Shown: positions 1 to 7,755, numbered from the stretch's first letter. The stretch is 47,529 nt of DNA from an uncultured Clostridia bacterium (GCA_947628715.1 CANRAW010000010.1:1-47529); one strand, 5' to 3'. Numbers and translations are program-made. Notes: generated by a model not told the origin, from the sequence alone.

Positions 1-297
1 TTAGCATCTATTGCTACAGTTTTATCTATGAAACCTGACATATTAATATTTGATGAACCTACTATTGCACTTGATCCCAGAAATAGAAGAAAATTTATAG
101 AAGTATTAAATTCGTTATCAGGAACAAAAATAGTAGCATCACATGATTTAGACTTGATTTATGATACTTGTGAAAAAACAATTTTAATATCAGATGGCAA
201 AATCATAAAAAGCGGATTAACAAAAGAAATATTAAATGATAAAGAATTGCTAGAAAATAATGGTTTAGAATTACCATTATTACTAACAAAAAGATAA
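1..297 (+). CDS. ABC transporter ATPase, C-terminal part (ECF/CbiO-like)
   Basis: The frame is open from base 1, so this is the 3' part of a gene that begins outside the window. The visible ~98 residues hold a Walker B motif and D-loop (ILIFDEPT then ALDPRN) and a switch histidine (ASHDLD). The ending, an acidic helix then NNGLELPLLL, is typical of energy-coupling-factor ATPases (CbiO/EcfA), which power uptake of cobalt, nickel or vitamins at the inner face of the membrane. Walker A and the signature motif lie upstream, and no transmembrane partner is visible, so the substrate is unknown. The ATG at 28 is internal, not the true start. Confidence 0.8.
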   Translation, partial: LASIATVLSMKPDILIFDEPTIALDPRNRRKFIEVLNSLSGTKIVASHDLDLIYDTCEKTILISDGKIIKSGLTKEILNDKELLENNGLELPLLLTKR

Positions 298-323
298 AAA
301 TAAAATTTAAGGAGGAAAAGAAA

Positions 324-1442
324 ATGTCATATTTGGGAGAAGAAATTAAAAAATTAGGTTTTGGACTTATGAGATTACCACAGAAAGATGGAAAAATAGA
401 TGTGGAAGAAACAAAAATTATGGTGGATCACTTTATGGAAGCAGGATTTACATATTTTGATACAGCATGGGCATATACAGGTAGTGAAGATGCTATAAGA
501 CAGGCTCTAGTTGAAAGATACCCAAGAGAAAGTTTTCAGCTTGCTACTAAAAATGCAGCATGGATAGGTAGTAAAACAAGAGAGGATGCAATAGCACAGT
601 TTGAAACATCATTAAAACAAACAGGAGCAGGATATTTTGATTTTTATTTATTACATAATTTAGGAGAAGGAAGAACAAAGGCATTTGATGAATTTGATAT
701 GTGGTCATTTGTTAAGGAAAAGAAAGAAGAAGGAAAGATAAAACACATAGGATTTTCATTCCACTCAACACCAGAAGAATTAGAAAAAATATTAAAAGAA
801 CATCCAGAAATGGAATTTGTACAATTACAAATAAACTATGCAGATTGGGAAAATCCAGCAATACAATCTAAAGCATGTTATGAAGTAGCGAGAAAATATA
901 ACAAACCAGTAATTATAATGGAACCTGTAAAGGGAGGAATGTTAGCAAATCCACCAGAAACAGTTGCAAAAGTATTGAAAGAAGCAAATCCAAGTATGTC
1001 AATGGCATCATGGGCAGTTAAATTTGCAGCAAATTTGGATGGAGTTATAACAGTTTTATCAGGAATGAGTAGTGTAGAGCAAATGGATGATAATATATCA
1101 TATATGAAAGACTTTACAAAATTATCAGAAGAAGATAAAAAAACAATAGATAAAGCACAAGAGGAATTGAATAAAATACCTTTAATACCATGTACTACTT
1201 GCAATTATTGTGCAAAAGTTTGTCCAATGAATATAGGAATATCAGGTTCATTTACAGCAATGAATATATTAACACTTTATAATGATATGGCTTTTGCTAA
1301 ACATCAAGAGGAATGGTTAGTAAGTGGGCATGGAAAAGCAAAAGCGTCAGAATGTATTAAATGTGGTGCTTGTGAAGGGGTTTGCCCACAACACATAAAA
1401 ATTAGAGAAGAACTTGAAAAAGTTGCGAATAAAATTAAATAA
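324..1442 (+). CDS. Aldo/keto reductase with C-terminal 4Fe-4S ferredoxin domain
   Basis: This 372-residue protein has an aldo/keto reductase TIM barrel (about residues 8-270). Visible features are the start GFGLMRLP, the AKR Asp region YFDTAWAY, and IMEPVKGG late in the barrel. After it come two ferredoxin-type cysteine clusters, CTTCNYCAKVCP and CIKCGACEGVCP, expected to bind two 4Fe-4S clusters. This AKR-ferredoxin fusion is common in anaerobic Firmicutes and is an NAD(P)H- or ferredoxin-linked cytoplasmic oxidoreductase of mostly unknown substrate. AAGGAGG lies just upstream of the ATG. It is followed by an inverted repeat that may end transcription. Confidence 0.92.
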   Translation: MSYLGEEIKKLGFGLMRLPQKDGKIDVEETKIMVDHFMEAGFTYFDTAWAYTGSEDAIRQALVERYPRESFQLATKNAAWIGSKTREDAIAQFETSLKQTGAGYFDFYLLHNLGEGRTKAFDEFDMWSFVKEKKEEGKIKHIGFSFHSTPEELEKILKEHPEMEFVQLQINYADWENPAIQSKACYEVARKYNKPVIIMEPVKGGMLANPPETVAKVLKEANPSMSMASWAVKFAANLDGVITVLSGMSSVEQMDDNISYMKDFTKLSEEDKKTIDKAQEELNKIPLIPCTTCNYCAKVCPMNIGISGSFTAMNILTLYNDMAFAKHQEEWLVSGHGKAKASECIKCGACEGVCPQHIKIREELEKVANKIK

Positions 1443-1458
1443 AAATATAAAGAAAGGA

Positions 1459-1567
1459 TAGACAGAGGGACGGAGCTTTTGTCTTAGGCTTTTGCGCTCC
1501 TAATTATATAATTATGTAATAGTCTAGGGTTAATTTTCCTTAAGACAAAAGCCCCGTCCCTCTGTCT
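1459..1567. repeat. Long near-perfect inverted repeat, MITE-like
   Basis: Two arms of about 27 bp (1459-1485 and 1541-1567) are inverted copies with a single mismatch and enclose about 55 bp. The arms carry the GACAGAGGGACGG...CTTTTGTC pattern, which resembles dispersed palindromic repeats familiar from Clostridia genomes. No transposase is encoded inside. It could fold as a hairpin and end transcription of the reductase gene, but there is no clean T-run. Confidence 0.7.
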
Positions 1568-1596
1568 AACAATTATCGAATATAAAATTGTATCCA

Positions 1597-1650
1597 AATA
1601 ACAAACTCCTTCATAAAATAATAGTAAAATTATGAAAGGAGTTTGTTATT
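1597..1650 (+). promoter_or_regulatory. 20-bp inverted repeat covering the peroxiredoxin RBS
   Basis: The arms 1597-1616 and 1630-1650 are complementary over about 20 bp with one unpaired base and a ~13-nt A/T loop. The right arm contains the likely ribosome binding site (GAAAGGAG) of the ATG at 1653. If transcribed, the hairpin would hide this site, which suggests translational control; a dyad operator for a redox repressor is the alternative. Confidence 0.5.
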
Positions 1651-1652
1651 AT

Positions 1653-1808
1653 ATGAGTTATGAAATAATGATGAACGGAAATGTGAAGATAGGTGAATAC
1701 GCACCAGAAATAGATGCAAATTCTACTATGGGAAATGTTAACCTAAACAATTATAAAGGAAAATGGGTAGTTTTATTTTCGCACCCAGGCGACTTTACCC
1801 CCGTGTAA
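1653..1808 (+). pseudogene. Peroxiredoxin, N-terminal fragment (interrupted gene)
   Basis: These 51 codons encode the start of a thioredoxin-fold peroxiredoxin: a conserved N-terminal stretch around [21 protein letters not shown], then TPV. The frame stops with TAA at 1806-1808, exactly where the peroxidatic cysteine codon should begin. The remainder (Cys-Thr-Thr-Glu onward) is found at 6827-7375, beyond a serine-recombinase element. The fragment lacks the catalytic cysteine and should be inactive. Precise excision of the element would rebuild an intact gene of about 233 codons, so this is a reversible interruption rather than decay. Confidence 0.88.
1794..1806. repeat. Left attachment core (attL)
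   Basis: This 13-bp core, TTTACCCCCGTGT, is identical to 6815-6827. To its left lie peroxiredoxin codons (GGC GAC); to its right element DNA gives a stop at once. The last T of the core is the first base of the Cys codon in the uninterrupted gene. Confidence 0.85.
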
Positions 1809-1938
1809 TCTTACAATTTGGGGAAATATGAAAAAGCCTGATATTGCTTGATTTAACTTTAACGATAAATTATTAAAAACAAAATAAAAATGGCACAAAA
1901 TCGATTGTAACGGCAAACGATTAGAAAGAAAAATATGA

Positions 1939-2022
1939 ATGAAATTATTTAAAGGAATATGGATACCATATGAAATATTAATTGAAGGATATTATTGTTT
2001 AAAAACGAAATTTATGATATAG
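1939..2022 (+). other. 27-codon ORF, possible remnant
   Basis: A short ORF (begins MKLFKGIWIPYEIL) lies in the 240-bp stretch between attL and dpnM. The FKGIWIPYEIL string resembles the start of helix-turn-helix or replication-initiator proteins of Firmicutes elements, but the frame ends after 27 residues and there is no good ribosome binding site. It may be a decayed fragment. Nothing else recognisable is seen between 1809 and 2046. Confidence 0.25.
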
Positions 2023-2046
2023 TATTGATGTAATTGGAGGAATAAT

Positions 2047-2997
2047 ATGGAAATAGTAAAGCCTTTTGTAAAATGGGCAGGAGGAAAAGGAAGCTTAATA
2101 CCACAACTTACAAACTTTTACCCATTCGAATTAAAAGAAGGAATTATAGAAAAATATGTTGAGCCATTTGTTGGTGGTGGAGCAGTTTTAATAAATATAT
2201 TGCAAAAATATAATGTTAAAGAGGCATATGCATTTGACATAAACAGAGATTTGATAAATTGCTATAATATTATAAAAACAAATGTTGAGGATTTAATAAG
2301 ACAATTGGAGAACAAAGAAGAACGATATTTAAATTTAGAAGCAGAAGCAAGAGCAGAGGATTTTTATGATATTAGGAAAGAATATAATTCATATAGAATA
2401 AATAATGGAGAACTGAATATAAAAAGGGCTGGAGAATTTATTTTTTTAAATAGGACATGTTTTAATGGATTATATAGAGTAAATAAATCAGGAGATTTTA
2501 ATGTGCCATTTGGGAAATATAAAAATCCATGCATATGTGATAAAAAAAATTTAAGAAATTTATCAAAACTATTTCAAAATGTTATTTTTCAATATGGAGA
2601 TTATAAAGAAAGTAGCAGATACATAGATTGTAAAACTTTTGTATACTTTGATCCTCCATATAGACCCATATCTATTACATCGGCTTTCACATCATATTCG
2701 AAAGAAGATTTTAATGATGATAATCAAAAAGAACTTGCTAAATACTTTAAAGAATTAGATTCAAAAAATGCAAAACTTATGTTGAGTAATTCTAACCCTA
2801 AAAATACAAATAAAGAGGATAACTTTTTTGAAGTAATATATGATGGGTTTAATATAAATGAAGTATTTGCAAAAAGAATGATAAATTCAAAAGCAAATGA
2901 AAGAAGTGCAATATCAGAATTAGTAATAACAAATTATGAGGAGATGGATGAATGTATCAAGGAAAATCCTATTTTGAAGATGGCAGTTTCAAATTAA
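2047..2997 (+). CDS. dpnM: Adenine-specific DNA methyltransferase, DpnM/Dam type
   Basis: This 316-residue protein is a D12-class N6-adenine methyltransferase. Motif I is FVKWAGGKG near residue 7 (AdoMet binding), followed by YVEPFVGGGA and AFDINRDLI; the catalytic motif IV DPPY lies near residue 203. The order matches DpnM and Dam, which methylate GATC in duplex DNA. A GGAGG site precedes the ATG. It overlaps dpnA by 46 nt and is followed by a DpnII-like endonuclease, the order of the pneumococcal DpnII cassette. GATC specificity is inferred from family and context. Confidence 0.9.
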   Translation: MEIVKPFVKWAGGKGSLIPQLTNFYPFELKEGIIEKYVEPFVGGGAVLINILQKYNVKEAYAFDINRDLINCYNIIKTNVEDLIRQLENKEERYLNLEAEARAEDFYDIRKEYNSYRINNGELNIKRAGEFIFLNRTCFNGLYRVNKSGDFNVPFGKYKNPCICDKKNLRNLSKLFQNVIFQYGDYKESSRYIDCKTFVYFDPPYRPISITSAFTSYSKEDFNDDNQKELAKYFKELDSKNAKLMLSNSNPKNTNKEDNFFEVIYDGFNINEVFAKRMINSKANERSAISELVITNYEEMDECIKENPILKMAVSN

Positions 2998-3723
2998 TAA
3001 ATGATGATACATTTAATACTTTAGAGAAATTTGAAGAAAAAACATTTGATATGATTTTTGCAGATCCACCATATTTTTTATCAAATGATGGAATTACATG
3101 TAATGGTGGTAAAATGGTTAGTGTTAATAAGGGAAATTGGGATAAAAGTTTAGATGTAAAAGAAAAGCACAAATTTAATAGAAACTGGATAAAGCAATGT
3201 TATAGAATTTTAAGAGATAATGGAACAATATGGATAAGTCGGAACCTTACATAATATATATTCAATAGGGATGGCTTTAGAGGAGGAGGGATTTAAGATA
3301 ATAAATAATATCACTTGGCAAAAAACAAATCCACCTCCTAATTTAGCATGTAAAGCATTTACTCATTCAACAGAAACTATACTTTGGGCAAGAAAAAATT
3401 TGGATAAAGCAAAATACAAATTTAATTATGAGTTAATGAAAAAATTAAATGGAAATAAACAAATGAAGGATCTTTGGACAACTAGTCTGACAAAACCATC
3501 TGAAAAAAGACAAGGCAAACATCCGACTCAAAAACCATTAGAGATATTAGAAAGAATAATTCTTGCTTCAACTAATGAAAATGATTTGATTTTAGATCCA
3601 TTTTGTGGTAGTAGTACAACAGGAATTGCAGCAGTAAAATTAAATAGAAGATACATAGGAATAGATAATTCAAAAGAATATTTAGATTTATCTATAAGAA
3701 GATATAAAGAATTAAAGGAGTAG
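2952..3723 (+). CDS. dpnA: DpnA-type DNA adenine methyltransferase, with one C-GGN shift site
   Basis: Join 2952-3239 and 3241-3723, skipping C3240, gives 256 residues. The first part carries the catalytic motif ADPPYF near residue 36; the second carries the AdoMet motif DPFCGSSTTG near the C-terminus. This permuted order is that of the DpnA/HinfM group, and the joined length is close to that of DpnA, which methylates GATC also on single-stranded DNA. Without the shift the protein stops 12 codons later, before the cofactor site. GAGGAG lies upstream of the ATG inside dpnM. Confidence 0.87.
3240..3243 (+). other. C-GGN +1 shift site in dpnA
   Basis: Frame reads ATA AGT CGG AAC and soon stops. 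Skipping C3240 gives ATA AGT GGA ACC TTA CAT AAT, continuing into the AdoMet-binding half. The residues become WIS-G-TLHNIY. Confidence 0.88.
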
Positions 3724-3729
3724 ATAAAT

Positions 3730-4593
3730 ATGACAAGAAATTTCGCAGAATGGTTATTAACATTTACAGATAGTATAGCAAATTATAAATATTATATTGA
3801 TTTTGAAACAATATACAAAAATGCAGAAATGTATAAAATTGAATTAAATATGATGAATACCTTAATAGGAAGTAACGATATTGAAAAAGATTTTGAGCAA
3901 TTATTAAAGAAATATCCTGAAATTTTACAATGTATTCCAACATTATTAGCCGTGAGACAATATGAAATGATTGTTTTAGATGATGATGGAAATAAATTTG
4001 AATATAATTTTAAAAAAATGAATTATAATGTCCAACAATACAAAATATTTATGCGAGAAACAGGACTTTTTGAATTAATAGAAAAGCATCTAGTAAATAA
4101 TTTGTATGATTATGTTCTAGGAGTAGAAGCAGGACTTAATTCAAATGCTAGAAAAAATCGTGGGGGACATTTGATGGAAAATGTTGTAGAAAGATTTATT
4201 CAAAAAGCAGGGTTTAAGAAAAATGAAACATATTTCAAAGAAATGTATTTGCAAGATATAGAGAAAAAATGGAAATTAGATATGTCATTTATAAGTAATA
4301 AAAATACATCTACCAAAAGATTTGATTTTGTTGTAAAAACAGATAAATGCATATATGGAATTGAAACAAACTTTTATGCTTCTGGAGGTTCTAAATTAAA
4401 TGAAACTGCAAGAAGCTATAAAATGATTGCAGAAGAAGCTGAAAGAGTTGTTGGATTTGAGTTTGTATGGTTTACAGATGGAGAAGGATGGATATCTGCT
4501 AAAAATAACTTGAGAGAAACATTTGAAAGTATGAATAATATTTATAATATTAATGATATGAAAAATGGTATAATGAAAGATATATTTAAGTAA
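3730..4593 (+). CDS. dpnB: Type II restriction endonuclease, DpnII family
   Basis: This 287-residue protein matches DpnII in length (about 288). Family features include the N-terminal FAEWLLTFTDSI region, EKDFEQLLKKYPEIL, GGHLMENVVERFI, and a PD-(D/E)xK-like core RFDFVVKTD...YGIETNFYASGGSK, where Asp and Glu are the probable metal ligands. It would cut unmethylated GATC. It starts 6 nt after dpnA with AAGGAG and is followed by a strong terminator, closing the cassette. All three genes share the AT-rich codon use of the host. Confidence 0.87.
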   Translation: MTRNFAEWLLTFTDSIANYKYYIDFETIYKNAEMYKIELNMMNTLIGSNDIEKDFEQLLKKYPEILQCIPTLLAVRQYEMIVLDDDGNKFEYNFKKMNYNVQQYKIFMRETGLFELIEKHLVNNLYDYVLGVEAGLNSNARKNRGGHLMENVVERFIQKAGFKKNETYFKEMYLQDIEKKWKLDMSFISNKNTSTKRFDFVVKTDKCIYGIETNFYASGGSKLNETARSYKMIAEEAERVVGFEFVWFTDGEGWISAKNNLRETFESMNNIYNINDMKNGIMKDIFK

Positions 4594-4616
4594 GGTTACT
4601 AACATAAGTAATAAAA

Positions 4617-4650
4617 TTTTCGAGGCGTACAAAATACGCCTCGATTTTTT
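4617..4650 (+). terminator. Rho-independent terminator of the R-M cassette
   Basis: Nine-base-pair stem CGAGGCGTA / TACGCCTCG (4621-4629, 4635-4643) with a five-base loop and a run of six T. Confidence 0.9.
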
Positions 4651-4757
4651 ACGAGCACCCAGCTAAAAGCCACGCTTTTAGGTAGTTATTGGGAATAAAG
4701 GAGACTCCTTCTTCCTGCAGCATTTTTAAAAAATTTGAAAAAATTTTTTAAAAATGC
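4651..4757 (+). repeat. Structured non-coding stretch with a 17-bp perfect palindrome
   Basis: Successive inverted repeats are seen: CTAAAAGC/GCTTTTAG (4663-4681), AAGGAG-ACT-CCTT (about 4699-4710), and 17-bp perfect arms at 4720-4736 and 4741-4757 around a GAAA loop. No gene fits. It lies between the R-M cassette and the recombination genes and could be an origin of transfer, a regulatory RNA or a leader; nothing in the sequence decides. Confidence 0.5.
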
Positions 4758-4808
4758 AACATTATGCAAAATAAAAGTGTTTTTATTTTATAGATGGAGG
4801 TGATAAAA

Positions 4809-4850
4809 TTGAAAGTTTTTAAATTTAGATTCTATAATATAAAAAAGTAA
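4809..4850 (+). CDS. Possible 13-residue leader peptide
   Basis: A TTG start with an exceptionally complete Shine-Dalgarno sequence (TGGAGGTGAT, 4795-4804) opens a 13-codon ORF, MKVFKFRFYNIKK, then TAA. It lies ahead of the small ORF at 4923 and the recombinase. A ribosome binding site this strong on so short a frame suggests a regulatory leader or a truncated gene. Confidence 0.4.
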   Translation: MKVFKFRFYNIKK

Positions 4851-4922
4851 TTAGATTTAAAGAAATAATAAAATTTCTTTATGCATAATATTTATAGAAA
4901 AATATTATGGAGGAGTTAATTA

Positions 4923-5138
4923 ATGAAAGTTACTTTTGCAAAAAATGATAAAACACAATACATTCAAATTTACTTGACCGAGAAAGAGCTTGAAAAAACA
5001 GAAACAAAAGAAGTTATTGAAAAATACAAGCAGGAAAAATATAATATAGCAATTTTTGTATCAGGAAAAGAGAATTATCCCAAAATTCTTAAAAACATTA
5101 TTCTGAAACAGGTTGAAGTAAATAAAAATGTATGCTAA
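4923..5138 (+). CDS. Small element protein of unknown function
   Basis: This 71-residue protein is preceded by TGGAGGAG. I do not recognise it. It has a beta-rich start (KVTFAKND..YIQIYL), a charged helix (EKELEKTETKEVIEKYKQ) and a second strand (NIAIFVSG). Its end overlaps the upstream part of the recombinase frame. Small genes in this position are common next to serine recombinases; a directionality factor or control protein is possible but unsupported. Confidence 0.6.
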   Translation: MKVTFAKNDKTQYIQIYLTEKELEKTETKEVIEKYKQEKYNIAIFVSGKENYPKILKNIILKQVEVNKNVC

Positions 5139-5185
5139 CATACAAAAGATATACAAGCAATATCAGGTTAGAATTGGAGGATAAA

Positions 5186-6766
5186 ATGACAGTTGCAGGA
5201 TATGCAAGATTGAGTCGTGATGAAGATAAAGAAAATTACGCAAGTATAGAAGAACAGAAAAGAATTATTAAAGATTATGCAAGTTCTCGTAATTGGTCTA
5301 TTGCAGATGATGAGTTCTATATAGATGACAATGTTTCAGGATATACCTTTAACAGACCTGAGTTCTCAAAAATGATTGAAAAAGTAAAAGGAGGGAAGAT
5401 AGATGTAGTTATAGCAAAAGATTTATCAAGAATAGGTAGAAATAATGGCAGAGTATTAGTATTAATAGATGAGTTCAAAAATATGCAGAAAAATTTAATA
5501 TTAGTTTCCGAAATGGGTGGAACTTATGATGTTTTAAATGACAGAGATGATACTATTGGAATTACTACTTGGTTTAACGAAAGATATGTAAAAGATTGTT
5601 CAAGAAAAACTAGAGATCATATGTATTCAAAACAAAAATCTGGAAGACTAATCATGGGAAATTATTATGGCTATATAAAGGATAAGGAAGATGTAACGAA
5701 ATTATATGTTGACGAAGATATAAGACCAGTAATACAACTTATTTATAAACTATATACAGAAAAAGGCTTTGGCAGAAAAAAGATTTGTGATATACTGAAT
5801 AGTAAATATAATTATCCAACTCCATCTGTTTATTATCAAACTAAACATTTAGAAAGAGGAAGAATATATAAACATCCTGTACAAAAACTATGGTCAACTT
5901 ATATGATTAGTAATATATTAAATAATGATGTGTATTGTGGTAATTTAAGAACTCACAAGAAAAAAACAATTTCAATTAGAGGAAAAGCTATAAAACTTCC
6001 TGAAAAAGAGCATTTTGTGTTTGAAAATCATCACGAAGCAATTATTTCAAAAGAAACATTTAAACTGGCTCAAGACATAAAAAGAAGAAAAGCGAGTATA
6101 AAATCAACAGCAGGGACAAGAAAAAGAAATTATATTTTTTCAGGATTTTGCAGATGTGGTGATTGTGGCTTTGGAGTTTCTGGAATTACAATAACAAGAA
6201 AAAATTGTCAAAAAGGATATGAATGTTCTCAGTATAGAACTTATGGAAAAGCAAGATGCAAATGTCATGAAATAAAAGAAATAGATATGATTATCCACTT
6301 AAAAGAATTTCTAAAACTTACAAAAAAGCAATATATGGAGGAGATAAAAAGAATTGAAATTGTAGAAAAAAATTATAATAAAACAAATGAAAAAGAAAAA
6401 ATTAAACTGGAGCTAGAAACATTAAATATTGAATATAAAATATTGATAAATCAAAAAATAAAAGATTTAGCCAATAGCACAAATGAGTATCAAAAAAATA
6501 TAATTGAAAATACATATAAAGAATTAGAAAAAAGTAAAACAGATAGGATTGGAAAACTTCAAAAAAATTTGGAACAAGAAGATGAAAAATTATTTAAAGA
6601 AAAAGTTAAAAAATTAAAAACAGCCATAGAGTATTTTGATGAGATAATTTTATCAGAGGAACCTAATAGATATATATTAGAATGTTTAATTGATAAGATA
6701 TGGATTTATCATGATAAAAGTATCAAATTTAAATTAAAACCAGATATAGTAAGGTTAATTGGGTAA
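5186..6766 (+). CDS. Large serine recombinase (site-specific integrase)
   Basis: This ~526-residue protein has an N-terminal resolvase domain with the catalytic serine in GYARLSRDED (about residue 9) and the arginine region AKDLSRIGRN. A recombinase domain follows (about 150-290, TPSVYYQ...WSTYMISNILNND), then a zinc ribbon with four cysteines (CRCGDCGFG...CSQYRTYG...CKC), then a coiled-coil C-terminus. ATG 5186 is preferred over 5132 because TTGGAGG lies five bases upstream and the conserved domain begins there. It catalyses integration and excision through the 13-bp core at both ends; its gene lies ~50 bp from attR. Confidence 0.93.
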   Translation: MTVAGYARLSRDEDKENYASIEEQKRIIKDYASSRNWSIADDEFYIDDNVSGYTFNRPEFSKMIEKVKGGKIDVVIAKDLSRIGRNNGRVLVLIDEFKNMQKNLILVSEMGGTYDVLNDRDDTIGITTWFNERYVKDCSRKTRDHMYSKQKSGRLIMGNYYGYIKDKEDVTKLYVDEDIRPVIQLIYKLYTEKGFGRKKICDILNSKYNYPTPSVYYQTKHLERGRIYKHPVQKLWSTYMISNILNNDVYCGNLRTHKKKTISIRGKAIKLPEKEHFVFENHHEAIISKETFKLAQDIKRRKASIKSTAGTRKRNYIFSGFCRCGDCGFGVSGITITRKNCQKGYECSQYRTYGKARCKCHEIKEIDMIIHLKEFLKLTKKQYMEEIKRIEIVEKNYNKTNEKEKIKLELETLNIEYKILINQKIKDLANSTNEYQKNIIENTYKELEKSKTDRIGKLQKNLEQEDEKLFKEKVKKLKTAIEYFDEIILSEEPNRYILECLIDKIWIYHDKSIKFKLKPDIVRLIG

Positions 6767-6814
6767 AAGTTATCACATTTAAATAACTTAAAAAATATCC
6801 CCAAATTTAGAGAT

Positions 6815-6827
6815 TTTACCCCCGTGT
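6815..6827. repeat. Right attachment core (attR)
   Basis: Second copy of TTTACCCCCGTGT. To its left is element DNA (CCCCAAATTTAGAGAT); to its right the peroxiredoxin frame continues at once with the rest of the Cys codon and Thr-Thr-Glu. Confidence 0.85.
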
Positions 6828-7375
6828 GTACGACTGAGATAATCGCTTTTGCAAAGGCTAATACATATTTTGAAAAATTAAATACGGCATTAATAGGGCT
6901 AAGTGTAGATTCCAATTCTTCACACTTAGCATGGTTATATGACATATACCAAAAAACGGGAGTAGAAGTTCCTTTTCCAATAATTGCTGACCAAAATGGC
7001 AATATTGCAAGAAGATATGGGATGATTTCAAACGAAGTAAGTACAACTCAAGCTGTTAGAAATGTGTTTATAATTGACGATAAAGGAGTTGTAAGGGCAA
7101 TATTTGTATATCCTATGAACGTTGGAAGGTGTATTCCAGAAATATTAAGAACTGTAGAAGCATTACAAACAGCTGATAAATATAATGTATCTACTCCAGC
7201 AAATTGGGTAAATGGAAATCCCCTTATTACACCAAGCCCCCAGACATACAGTGAATTAAAAGAAAGAGTAAATCAAATAGAACAAAATAGAAATGGTATG
7301 AGTTGGTATTTAAGTTTCCAAAATGTAGGAAACAATGAGGAAGAAAATAGAAAAGAAAAAAGCGACAAAAAATGA
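6824..7375 (+). pseudogene. Peroxiredoxin, C-terminal fragment (interrupted gene)
   Basis: This part carries the peroxidatic cysteine in VCTTEII, then GLSVDSNSSHLAWL, PFPIIADQNGNIARRYGM, FIIDDKGVVRAIFVYPMNVGR and a C-terminal extension of about 60 residues. The pattern is that of the Prx6/1-Cys-like peroxiredoxins, cytoplasmic thiol peroxidases. It has no start region or ribosome binding site of its own because the first 51 codons lie at 1653-1805, across the element. It is not decayed: no internal stop or shift is present, suggesting recent insertion or regular excision. Confidence 0.88.
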
Positions 7376-7449
7376 TAAAAAATGTCAACAAATTAGACTT
7401 CTCTTAATATAATATATTAATCTAGGCAGAAAAAGAGGAGTTGAAAAAC

Positions 7450-7752
7450 ATGATAGAAGAAATGAAAATAAACTATAACTGCGAAAATACATGTACAGAT
7501 AATAAAAATAATTGCACAAATGGAAAATGCAAAATGAAATGTTCATGTATATATATCGTAATTGCAATACTTTCTGCATTATTTATAGGAATAATTGGAG
7601 TAATAATTGGCGCAGCATTAAGCACAGCAATACTTGGAGCATTAGCAGCTGTAATAGTATTAGCAGTTGTATTATTCATAGCATTAGTTATAAGCATAAT
7701 AGTTGCTTTATGTGCAAAACAAAAAAGCAAAAAAGTATGCTGTTGTAGATAA
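7450..7752 (+). CDS. Small cysteine-rich membrane protein, unknown
   Basis: About 100 residues. A Cys/Asn-rich N-terminal segment (CENTCTDNKNNCTNGKCKMKC) precedes two hydrophobic helices rich in Ile, Ala and Gly (roughly 35-90) and a basic CCCR tail. The ATG at 7450 is chosen since AAGAGGAG lies nine bases upstream. Small Gly/Ala-rich membrane proteins of this kind occur in spore-formers next to coat genes, but I do not recognise the family. It is closed by a strong terminator. Confidence 0.7.
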   Translation: MIEEMKINYNCENTCTDNKNNCTNGKCKMKCSCIYIVIAILSALFIGIIGVIIGAALSTAILGALAAVIVLAVVLFIALVISIIVALCAKQKSKKVCCCR

Positions 7753-7755
7753 ATT

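Larger units (their letters stand above)
1794..6827. mobile_element. ~5.0-kb serine-recombinase element carrying a DpnII-type R-M cassette
   Basis: The element is bounded by a 13-bp direct repeat, TTTACCCCCGTGT, at 1794-1806 and 6815-6827. Inside are dpnM, dpnA, a DpnII-like endonuclease, a small ORF and a large serine recombinase at the right end. The internal flanks contain the same 9-mer in opposite orientation (AATTTGGGG at 1815-1823, its complement at 6799-6807), as expected for the two half-sites of an attP. The target is the active-site codons of a peroxiredoxin gene. No conjugation or relaxase gene is present, so the element may be mobilised by another element or only excise and integrate. 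Confidence 0.88.
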
